A program made the position numbers and the translations under genes. A stretch of 14,900 nucleotides of DNA, taken from contig JBBTTS010000068.1 of NCBI GenBank assembly GCA_038064135.1, positions 1-14,900 on the forward strand, given 5' to 3'. Of the stretch, positions 1 through 5,628 are shown piece after piece. The notes beneath the pieces were generated by a model. That model worked only from the letters and a program-made list of their open reading frames with translations. It searched no databases and was not told the DNA's origin. The stretch comes from JBBTTS01 sp038064135. Its GTDB lineage: Bacteria; Patescibacteriota; Saccharimonadia; Saccharimonadales; OMJO01. Every line of letters starts with the position of its first letter. Within the stretch, counting starts at the first letter, position 1.

Positions 1-94
1 TTTATAAAAATTAAAATCTAATTCTTCAAGAACTTTTATTTTATTTACATTTTTTCCGCTGCTTCCTCCAGAAACATTTGATAATATGTTTTGA

Positions 95-802
95 TTTTCT
101 GAACATAGATTAACTCCAAACTCATTAGAGAAATTTATAACTGGTTTCCAAGATATCTCGCTTAAGTCTGGGGAATCAAAAGAGGCCAAATTATTTCTAA
201 ACGCTCCCGCTAATACACCAGCAGGTGCATATTATGGCGCGGTAAGGTTTACGGCGATTCCAGAAGGTGCAAATGATGATGATCGCCGTGTAACATTAAA
301 CGCAAGTGTCGCATCATTGGTACTTGTTGAAGTAGCAGGAGATATAACAGAATCTATTCAGCTATTAAGTGTCAAAGCTACTAAGGGTAAAAACGCTGGT
401 AGTTTCTTCTTTTCGGTTCCTGACCAGTCGGCCGTGACAGTTAAGAACACGGGTAATGGCTTTTCGCAACCTTTTGGTCGCGTAAGTGTTACCGGCATGA
501 ATAATAAAGAGGTTTATAGTTACGAGCTTAATAACAAAGACCCACGGGGGAATATATTGCCAGATAGCACTAGAGTTTTTCGTGACGAGCTTAAAAATAT
601 CAAAAATCCTGGCAGATATAAAGTTACTGCAAATATTTCTCATGGATCGGGCGGACAAGTATTAACTGTTCAATCGACATTTTGGTATGTACCGGTTTGG
701 CTACTAGTAACCATCTTGGTCATAATAGTAGGCCTAGTGGTTTTGGCGTATGTGTTTTATCGAACCAGGCTAAATCGACAGCTCAGACACCATCGACGCT
801 AG
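95..802 (+). CDS. Membrane-anchored extracellular protein, N-terminally incomplete
   Basis: The frame is open from 95 (just after an in-frame TGA at 92-94) to the TAG at 800-802, giving 235 visible residues. A TTG at 317 could be called as a start, but the frame upstream of it is clearly coding: it contains LKSGESKEAKLFLNAP followed by PAGAYYGAVRFTAIPEG and LVLVEVAGDI. This is the beta-sandwich pattern of DUF916-like surface proteins (a pG-rich strand, then vPxxAxxGxYYGaVrF). A second beta-rich domain follows, then a hydrophobic helix at about residues 199-221 (WYVPVWLLVTILVIIVGLVV) and a short basic tail (RLNRQLRHHRR). The C-terminus is therefore cytoplasmic and the bulk external. The expected signal peptide and first domain are missing from the window. 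The next gene begins 44 bases on and encodes another anchored secreted protein, so the two may act together. The family assignment rests on pattern only. Confidence 0.7.
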   Translation, partial: FSEHRLTPNSLEKFITGFQDISLKSGESKEAKLFLNAPANTPAGAYYGAVRFTAIPEGANDDDRRVTLNASVASLVLVEVAGDITESIQLLSVKATKGKNAGSFFFSVPDQSAVTVKNTGNGFSQPFGRVSVTGMNNKEVYSYELNNKDPRGNILPDSTRVFRDELKNIKNPGRYKVTANISHGSGGQVLTVQSTFWYVPVWLLVTILVIIVGLVVLAYVFYRTRLNRQLRHHRR

Positions 803-827
803 AACTCTATACTGCTGCTGCTTAATT

Positions 828-836
828 TGTTAGTAT
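828..836 (+). promoter_or_regulatory. Probable extended -10 promoter (TGTTAGTAT)
   Basis: A TGn element directly precedes TAGTAT, which ends 10 bases before the ATG at 847. A transcription start about 7 bases downstream would leave a leader of only 3-4 bases. The arrangement matches the promoter of the FtsA-like gene. No convincing -35 box or Shine-Dalgarno sequence is visible. The box is only a moderate match to TATAAT. Confidence 0.4.
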
Positions 837-846
837 TGTAAGTAAG

Positions 847-1776
847 ATGAGTTTCGTTCACAAAACAACGGGATGGCTGTTGCTCTTACTGGTCTTGGTG
901 GCAACCACGATTACAGCATTAATTAATTCGACGGTTTTTGCCGCTCAAGAACAAGGTGCAGTTGGTATCGAGGCGACAATTAGTGCGCCGCCACCATCCC
1001 AAGGGGCTACAATTAGCATTCCTCGCGACGGCCAAACTTTTACCACGCTTCCGATTACTGTCAGTGGAATTTGCCCAACTGGGCTTTTAGTTAAGCTATT
1101 TAAAAACAATGTATTTTCGGGGAGTACACAGTGTAATAACGGTAGCTTTTCTATCGCTACTGATTTGTTTAGTGGAGTTAACGAGCTGGTGGCTCGGGTA
1201 TATGACGCATTAGATCAAGCTGGCCCCGATTCAAATAAAGTAAATGTTTCATATAACGATGCAAGGCCTGGCACTAGCCCAAGAGTAACGCTTACTACTA
1301 ACTTCGCTAAGCGCGGTGCCGACCCTGGTTCACTCTTGACTTGGCCTATAACAATTTCGGGTGGCGATGGTCCCTACGCACTAAGTGTGGATTGGGGAGA
1401 CGGTAAAGCTTTGGATTTGATTAGCCAAGCATTCCCGGGCACATTTGAAATAAAACATACATACGATAACCCCGGGGCATATAATATTATCGTCAAAGCT
1501 AGTGACAAAAACGGCGGTGTAGCGTACTTACAGTTGGTGGGTATAGCTAACGGCAAATCAGGCCAGGCTAACACCGGCAGTGGAAACGCAGAAGGCGGGG
1601 GAGGAAACGCAGCCAATAACCAACAGGGCATAAATACGTCTGTTAAAACAAAAATTGTTTGGCAACCGGCTGCCGTGGCCGTACCGTTTTTAGTTTCAAC
1701 TTTTTGGCTAGGTAAAAAATACGAAGTAAGAATGCTAAAACGCAAAATCGAAGAAGGTATTCACCCATTCAAGTGA
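847..1776 (+). CDS. Secreted PKD-domain surface protein with C-terminal membrane anchor
   Basis: A 309-residue protein. It starts with a basic N-terminus and a long hydrophobic stretch (about residues 9-32, WLLLLLVLVATTITALI), which serves as a signal peptide or anchor. Residues about 53-135 form an Ig-like beta domain (ATISIPRDGQTF, GVNELVARVYDALD) with a cysteine pair flanking LLVKLFKNNVFSG, which could form a disulfide. Residues about 145-232 look like a PKD domain: VDWGDG at 181-186 and HTYDNPGAYNIIVKASD near its end are the classic PKD signatures. A Gly/Asn-rich linker (about 235-262) follows. A hydrophobic segment (about 270-288, AAVAVPFLVSTFWLG) and a basic tail (YEVRMLKRKIEEG) form a second membrane anchor. 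The function is probably surface display, adhesion or envelope scaffolding (inference). ATG 847 is chosen because the signal sequence follows it directly. Confidence 0.75.
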   Translation: MSFVHKTTGWLLLLLVLVATTITALINSTVFAAQEQGAVGIEATISAPPPSQGATISIPRDGQTFTTLPITVSGICPTGLLVKLFKNNVFSGSTQCNNGSFSIATDLFSGVNELVARVYDALDQAGPDSNKVNVSYNDARPGTSPRVTLTTNFAKRGADPGSLLTWPITISGGDGPYALSVDWGDGKALDLISQAFPGTFEIKHTYDNPGAYNIIVKASDKNGGVAYLQLVGIANGKSGQANTGSGNAEGGGGNAANNQQGINTSVKTKIVWQPAAVAVPFLVSTFWLGKKYEVRMLKRKIEEGIHPFK

Positions 1777-1802
1777 TACCCCTGTTAATACGAGCATAAC
1801 TT

Positions 1803-1811
1803 TGATATAAT
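1803..1811 (+). promoter_or_regulatory. Extended -10 promoter of mnmA (TGATATAAT)
   Basis: A perfect TATAAT (1806-1811) is preceded by TGA, giving a full extended -10 element. It ends 9 bases before the mnmA ATG at 1821, so transcription starting 6-9 bases downstream would begin at or just before the start codon. No Shine-Dalgarno sequence lies between. A -35 at the expected distance (TGTTAA, 1783-1788) is weak, as is usual for extended -10 promoters. Confidence 0.7.
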
Positions 1812-1820
1812 TACCGACAT

Positions 1821-2867
1821 ATGTCAAAGAAAATTAAAGTATTTGTCGGGCTTTCTGGTGGCGTAGACAGCTCGGTTACGGCGGCTTTGTTAAAAAGGCA
1901 GGGCTATAACGTAACGGGCGTATACATGAAAAACTGGAGCCAAGATTTACCCGGTTACCCATGCCCATGGAAAGAAGATTATCAAGACGCCAAGAGAGTG
2001 ACCGTGCAGCTTGGAATCCCATTTTTAATGTTTGATTTCGAAAAACAGTACCATCAAAAAGTTGTCGATTATATGATCGAAGGATTCAAATCAGGCATCA
2101 CCCCAAACCCCGACATCATGTGCAATCAAGAAATTAAGTTTAAACTATTCTTGGATACCGCTTTAGAGCATGGAGCAGATCTCATAGCTACTGGACACTA
2201 TGCTCGCACCAAAAATGGCAAGCTATTGACGGCTAAGGATGTCAATAAAGATCAAACGTACTTTTTATATCGAGTTACTGAGCAGGCTTTGCAGAAAACA
2301 TTATTTCCACTAGGAGATTACACTAAGCCGCAGGTGCGCAAACTAGCCGATGAGTTTGGACTAGTTACTGCCAAAAAGAAGGAGAGCATGGGAATATGCT
2401 TTGTTGGAAAAGTAGGTATCAAAGATTTTCTAAAACAATACGTAAAAGAAATGCCAGGTAAGATTGTTGATCAATCTGGCAAAATAGTAGGTCGTCACGA
2501 CGGTGCCATATTTTACACCATCGGCCAGCGACACGGCCTGGACATAGGGGGTGGATTGCCGTATTACGTTACAGGTAAAAACATGTCAAAAAACGAGGTA
2601 TTTGTAACAAATAATTTAAATGATAAAAAACTTTGGCGAAAAGAGTTTAGTCTGACCAGTTTGCATTGGATAAATGATGCGCCAAAATACGGTCAAAAAC
2701 TATCGGTACGCACACGTCACCGTGCCCCACTAGAAGATTGTACAATTTCACTAACTGGCAAGACGGCTACCATCAAACTTGATGGTCAGCTTCGTGCCCT
2801 AACCCCCGGCCAATCTGCCGTTTTATATGGTGGCAACCATGTTCTCGGCGGCGGTATAATCTGTTAG
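1821..2867 (+). CDS. mnmA: tRNA-specific 2-thiouridylase MnmA
   Basis: MnmA (TrmU) adenylates and then thiolates U34 in the wobble position of tRNAs for Lys, Glu and Gln in the cytoplasm. The 348 residues match the family's usual length. The N-terminal PP-loop ATP pyrophosphatase motif is SGGVDSS at 12-18. The conserved MKNW at 36-39 and the CPWKEDYQDA stretch follow. The first catalytic cysteine is Cys101 in PNPDIMCN and the second Cys193 in MGICFVGK; together they carry the persulfide and resolve it. GHYAR (125-129) and the DQTYFLY segment are also typical. The C-terminal beta-barrel ends in TPGQSAVLYGGNHVLGGGII. All key residues are present. The gene ends one base before the alaS start, and its last codons hold the alaS -10 box. 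The sulfur donor genes are not in the window. Confidence 0.96.
   Translation: MSKKIKVFVGLSGGVDSSVTAALLKRQGYNVTGVYMKNWSQDLPGYPCPWKEDYQDAKRVTVQLGIPFLMFDFEKQYHQKVVDYMIEGFKSGITPNPDIMCNQEIKFKLFLDTALEHGADLIATGHYARTKNGKLLTAKDVNKDQTYFLYRVTEQALQKTLFPLGDYTKPQVRKLADEFGLVTAKKKESMGICFVGKVGIKDFLKQYVKEMPGKIVDQSGKIVGRHDGAIFYTIGQRHGLDIGGGLPYYVTGKNMSKNEVFVTNNLNDKKLWRKEFSLTSLHWINDAPKYGQKLSVRTRHRAPLEDCTISLTGKTATIKLDGQLRALTPGQSAVLYGGNHVLGGGIIC
2855..2860 (+). promoter_or_regulatory. -10 box of alaS inside the mnmA 3' end (TATAAT)
   Basis: A perfect TATAAT overlaps the last codons of mnmA (its TAG is at 2865-2867) and ends 8 bases before the alaS ATG at 2869. This spacing predicts a leaderless or nearly leaderless alaS mRNA. 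There is no TGn extension (CGG precedes it); a TGGCAA at 2831-2836 could be a weak -35 with an 18-base spacer. Readthrough from mnmA could also express alaS. Confidence 0.55.
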
Positions 2868-2868
2868 A

Positions 2869-4866
2869 ATGGCAATAGTTATGAACGCACAAGGTATTCG
2901 AAAGAGTTATTTAGATTTCTTTAAAGCCAAAGGTCACGCGGTGATTCCTCGGGCACTTTTGGTGCCTCAAAACGATCCTACAACGCTATTTACAGGAAGC
3001 GGCATGCAGCCAATGATTCCGTACTTGCTTGGTGAAACGCACCCCAAAGGCAAACGCTTGGTAGATAGCCAGGTGTGTTTACGGGCGCAGGATATTGATG
3101 AGGTGGGTGATGAGTCGCACACTACTACATTCGAGATGCTTGGCAATTGGAGTCTTGGTGATTATTTTAAGAAAGAACAGATTCCATGGATGGCTGAGTT
3201 TTTGTTTGACGAAATCGGTCTAGATCCCGCGCGTGTTTACGTTTCGTGCTACATCGGCAACGAGAAATACAAAATCCCTCGGGACAATGAGGCGATTGAG
3301 CTGTGGCAGGCTGAGTATAAAAAACGTGGCCTTGATGCCAAAGTGGTAGAAATTGGTGCTGCTGAAAATGGTGACAAGGTTGGGATGCAAGGGGGGCGTA
3401 TCTTTCTGTATGACGGTAAAGAGAACTGGTGGAGCCGTAATGGAGCCGAAGAGACAACCTTGGTTGGTGACCCTTGCGGACCGGACTCTGAGATGTTTTT
3501 TGACTTTGGCGAACAGTATCACGATGAGAAAAAGTGGGGTAAACCACACCCAGCCAGCGATTCGCCACGTTTCTTCGAGATTGGTAATAACGTTTTCATG
3601 GGTTATAAGAAAACTGATGACGGGTTCGTGGAGTTGGAGGCGCCAAACATTGACCAAGGTTCTGGTCTTGAGCGCATTGCCGCTGCTGTTCTGGACAACC
3701 CCGATGTTTTTCGCATCAGCTTGTTCTGGCCGATCATCGAGAAGCTAGAAAAAATTAGCGGCAAAACGTACGACAGTCACACCAACGCCATGCGGGTGAT
3801 TGCTGACCATGTCAAGGGCGCAACATGGCTAGCCGTTGATGGTGTAACCCCGAGTAACAAAGAACAGGGTTATGTGATGCGTCGCTTGCTACGCCGAGCT
3901 ATTCGATACGCCTTTGAGCTTGGGATTGAACAGAACTTCTTGGAGCTGGTAGTGCCGGTCATCGCAGATATATATGAAGAGGATTTTCCAGAGGTTAAAG
4001 CCAAGCGTCAAGAAATCATTGACACTCTAATGAAAGAGGAAAAAATCTTCCGCCAAACTCTGCGCAAGGGTCTTGGAGAATTAATAAAAACTGCAAAACG
4101 TATTACTGATGAGAAAGTTGAAGCTGTTAAGCGAGAGATGAAAAAAAGTGCACTTGAGAGAGGTGTGACAGGAGGGGTTGGCGGTGACGGACCAGAGTCC
4201 GTTCTGTTAGGAGATGAAATCTTTAAACTGTATGACACATATGGATTTCCATGTGAATTGAGCATCGAGGAAGCTTATATGCAGAATATTTGGGTGGATC
4301 CGGAATGGGAATCAACTTTCAATAGTGAGATGGCTGAGCAACGAGCGCGCAGTCAGACGGCCGCGAAAGGTACTTTTAAGGGTGGACTGGGTGGTCAGAC
4401 TTTGCAGCACAAAAAATATCACACGGCAACGCATCTGATGTACCAGGCATTGCGAGACGTTTTGGGCGACCATGTAATTCAGCGTGGCAGTAATATTACC
4501 GAAGAACGCTTAAGATTTGACTTTAGCCATCCCGAAAAAGTTACGCCAGAGCAGCTGAAGCAAGTAGAAGATATCGTGAACAAACAAATTACCAAAGACC
4601 TCATCGTGACATGGAAAGAGTATCCTACAGAAGTTGCAGTAAATGAGAAACATGCGCTAGGGCAGTTTGGCGATCGCTACGGCGACACGGTGAAGGTGTA
4701 TAACATGCAGGCCGATGGCGAGGAAAAACCGTTTAGCTTTGAAATATGTGGCGGCCCCCACGTAGACAACACACTGCAACTAATTGAGGACGGCAAAAAG
4801 TTCAAAATCCTCAAAGAAGAAGCCTCCAGTGCCGGCATCCGCAGAATAAAAGCAGTATTGCATTGA
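2869..4866 (+). CDS. alaS: Alanyl-tRNA synthetase, short form without C-Ala domain
   Basis: AlaRS charges tRNA-Ala and edits mischarged Ser/Gly-tRNA-Ala. The class II catalytic core begins with NAQGIRKSYLDFFKAKGH and contains TTTFEMLGNWSLGDYF (85-100) and the NNVFMGY/GSGLERI motif-3 region. A helical tRNA-recognition region (EQGYVMRRLLRRAIRYA) follows. The editing domain keeps a complete zinc/catalytic set: H518xxxH522 (HTATH) and C627xxxH631 (CGGPH). The protein then ends at SSAGIRRIKAVLH, 665 residues in, whereas most bacterial AlaRS are about 870-880 residues; the DHHA1/C-Ala domain is absent. ATG 2869 is favoured by the TATAAT 8 bases upstream, but ATG 2881 (MNAQGI) matches the family N-terminus better. 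The last 8 codons appear to have been replaced (see the repeats at 4813 and 4957). The gene looks richer in G/C-ending codons than its neighbours. Confidence 0.95.
   Translation: MAIVMNAQGIRKSYLDFFKAKGHAVIPRALLVPQNDPTTLFTGSGMQPMIPYLLGETHPKGKRLVDSQVCLRAQDIDEVGDESHTTTFEMLGNWSLGDYFKKEQIPWMAEFLFDEIGLDPARVYVSCYIGNEKYKIPRDNEAIELWQAEYKKRGLDAKVVEIGAAENGDKVGMQGGRIFLYDGKENWWSRNGAEETTLVGDPCGPDSEMFFDFGEQYHDEKKWGKPHPASDSPRFFEIGNNVFMGYKKTDDGFVELEAPNIDQGSGLERIAAAVLDNPDVFRISLFWPIIEKLEKISGKTYDSHTNAMRVIADHVKGATWLAVDGVTPSNKEQGYVMRRLLRRAIRYAFELGIEQNFLELVVPVIADIYEEDFPEVKAKRQEIIDTLMKEEKIFRQTLRKGLGELIKTAKRITDEKVEAVKREMKKSALERGVTGGVGGDGPESVLLGDEIFKLYDTYGFPCELSIEEAYMQNIWVDPEWESTFNSEMAEQRARSQTAAKGTFKGGLGGQTLQHKKYHTATHLMYQALRDVLGDHVIQRGSNITEERLRFDFSHPEKVTPEQLKQVEDIVNKQITKDLIVTWKEYPTEVAVNEKHALGQFGDRYGDTVKVYNMQADGEEKPFSFEICGGPHVDNTLQLIEDGKKFKILKEEASSAGIRRIKAVLH
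4813..4842 (+). repeat. Left copy of 30-bp direct repeat, inside the alaS 3' end
   Basis: These 30 bases encode (K)EEASSAGIR of AlaRS and recur without mismatch at 4957-4986, exactly 144 bases downstream and in the same reading frame. Identity stops abruptly on both sides. To the left is the normal alaS coding sequence. To the right the gene finishes with an A/T-rich tail encoding RIKAVLH and a TGA. Confidence 0.9.
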
Positions 4867-4956
4867 GTTTTGGGAAGAGAAGCCCACGGCTCGGATTTAA
4901 TCCGGGCCTGGCGCGATGAGAAACCCATTCATGGGTGTCTCATAAGGCGAAGCCGT
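4843..4956 (+). other. 114-bp insert between the repeats: substitute alaS tail plus palindromes
   Basis: The first 24 bases supply the present alaS end (RIKAVLH, stop at 4864-4866). The remainder is non-coding and dominated by inverted repeats. GGCTCGGATT (4888-4897) pairs with AATCCGGGCC (4899-4908). ATGAGA-a-ACCCAT (4916-4928) pairs with ATGGGT-g-TCTCAT (4931-4943), with one A/G mismatch. ACGGCT (4886-4891) can pair with AGCCGT (4951-4956), which abuts the right repeat. No run of T follows the hairpins, so this is not a standard intrinsic terminator. With one repeat copy it forms a 144-bp unit that looks like a small integrated element or the deleted remnant of a larger one. That interpretation is inference. 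Confidence 0.5.
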
Positions 4957-4986
4957 AAAGAAGAAGCCTCCAGTGCCGGCATCCGC
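4957..4986 (+). repeat. Right copy of 30-bp direct repeat with second alaS-like tail
   Basis: This copy is identical to 4813-4842. Read in the alaS frame, it continues after the repeat as RIKTVLVWC with a TAA at 5014-5016: the same protein ending (RIK-VL) as the live gene but with different codons (cgc atc aag rather than aga ata aaa). This displaced tail is not attached to any gene body. Its last 15 bases overlap the 3' end of the minus-strand Nudix gene. Confidence 0.9.
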
Positions 4987-5016
4987 CGCATCAAGACGGT
5001 TTTAGTTTGGTGCTAA
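4987..5016 (+). pseudogene. Orphaned alaS 3' tail (RIKTVLVWC-stop)
   Basis: These nine codons and the stop follow the right repeat in frame. They encode a tail homologous to the active alaS end but lack any upstream gene. Their G/C-ending codons resemble the alaS body more than the A/T-rich active tail does, suggesting this was the original end of alaS before a 144-bp unit was inserted. If so, alaS formerly converged on, and overlapped by about 15 bases, the Nudix gene. Confidence 0.55.
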
Positions 5017-5523
5017 GGCTGCGTCGACAGCGTAGGGAAGGTCATCGAGAGTTTCGTAATGCTCCAGCTCCTGTCGCTCTATCCAGGTATAGGTTGTGTG
5101 TTCGCGGTCTAATTTAATAGTCGGTTTGGAAGTGAGTTTTATAAGACACGGGAAAACAATATAGTTACGCTTTTCTTGAGGGTTGGAAAGTGTATATGAA
5201 TCGGCAACTTTGACCTGTTGGGGTTTGATTTTTAGTCCTATCTCTTCAAGGACTTCTTGTATCGCAAACGCAGTGATAGACTTATCCTCATCAATAAAAC
5301 CGTTGATTGTCGACCAAACACCTTCCGCATCAGCCAAGCCATAACCGCGTTTTGCTAGGAGTATCTTGCCACTAAAAACAAGGGTGCACATAATAATTGG
5401 GGCAATTTTGGCTTTCGTATAATTTATTCGACCGTCTTTAAACGACGGGAGTTCTTTCGAAGCTTGTTTTAGCCATTTTTTAAGATCTGATTCAGATATT
5501 CCTTTTTCGATAGAGTACGCCAC
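5002..5523 (-). CDS. Nudix hydrolase
   Basis: A 173-residue protein with a Nudix fold: APIIMCTLVFSGKILLAKRG (first strands), GVWSTINGFID, then the Nudix box at residues 75-97. Compared with Gx5Ex7REUxEExGU, the box reads G75...Q89-E90-V-L-E93-E94-I-G96-L. The metal-binding glutamates E90, E93 and E94 are kept, but the first E is K81 and the R is Q89. Such enzymes cleave nucleoside diphosphates linked to another moiety; the substrate cannot be told from sequence. About 40 N-terminal residues (SESDLKKWLKQASKEL) precede the fold. The start is GTG at 5523, the only usable start after an in-frame stop upstream. The gene is divergent from the FtsA-like gene. Its stop lies inside the orphaned alaS tail. 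Confidence 0.85.
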   Translation of the reverse strand: MAYSIEKGISESDLKKWLKQASKELPSFKDGRINYTKAKIAPIIMCTLVFSGKILLAKRGYGLADAEGVWSTINGFIDEDKSITAFAIQEVLEEIGLKIKPQQVKVADSYTLSNPQEKRNYIVFPCLIKLTSKPTIKLDREHTTYTWIERQELEHYETLDDLPYAVDAALAPN

Positions 5524-5529
5524 AATTTC

Positions 5530-5538
5530 ATTTTAGCA
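5530..5538 (-). promoter_or_regulatory. Extended -10 promoter of the Nudix gene (TGCTAAAAT)
   Basis: On the minus strand, TGC is followed by TAAAAT (one mismatch to TATAAT), ending 6 bases before the GTG start at 5523. Transcription would begin at the start codon itself. No Shine-Dalgarno sequence can fit. The promoter is divergent from that of the FtsA-like gene about 75 bases away. Confidence 0.5.
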
Positions 5539-5609
5539 AATAGTCATTTCGTAGAACTCGCTATTTTTCCACACACATCATTGCAAACTTCTTTCATCAT
5601 CGGTGGGCG

Positions 5610-5618
5610 TGTTATAAT
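5610..5618 (+). promoter_or_regulatory. Extended -10 promoter of the ftsA-like operon (TGTTATAAT)
   Basis: TGT precedes a perfect TATAAT (5613-5618) that ends 10 bases before the ATG at 5629. This predicts a 3-4 base leader. It argues that the start is 5629 rather than the in-frame TTG at 5581, which lies upstream of the promoter. There is no clear -35 box. Confidence 0.7.
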
Positions 5619-5628
5619 CAAAACGATT

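Noticed and set aside
92..94. Reading TGA as glycine (code 25) to extend the first protein upstream
   Set aside because: TGA ends the FtsA-like gene and ruvX in ATGA overlaps and also ends alaS, and a TAA at 5-7 would still block the frame.
1..185. Open minus-strand frame reading ...FSNEFGVNLCSENQNILS... as a possible partial gene
   Set aside because: From about 115 on it is antisense to the well-supported surface-protein frame, it has no good start, and I cannot name a family. It is kept only as a clue to a possible join at the left edge.
3167..3748. Long antisense and shifted frames of 131-145 codons inside alaS
   Set aside because: They lie within the catalytic core of alaS, have no recognisable domains or expression signals, and are explained by the gene's higher G/C content.
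4886..4956. A tRNA or tRNA-like gene, on either strand, between the alaS repeats
   Set aside because: The hairpins resemble arms superficially, but there is no TTCRA T-loop, no 7-base acceptor with correct arm spacing and no plausible anticodon arm.
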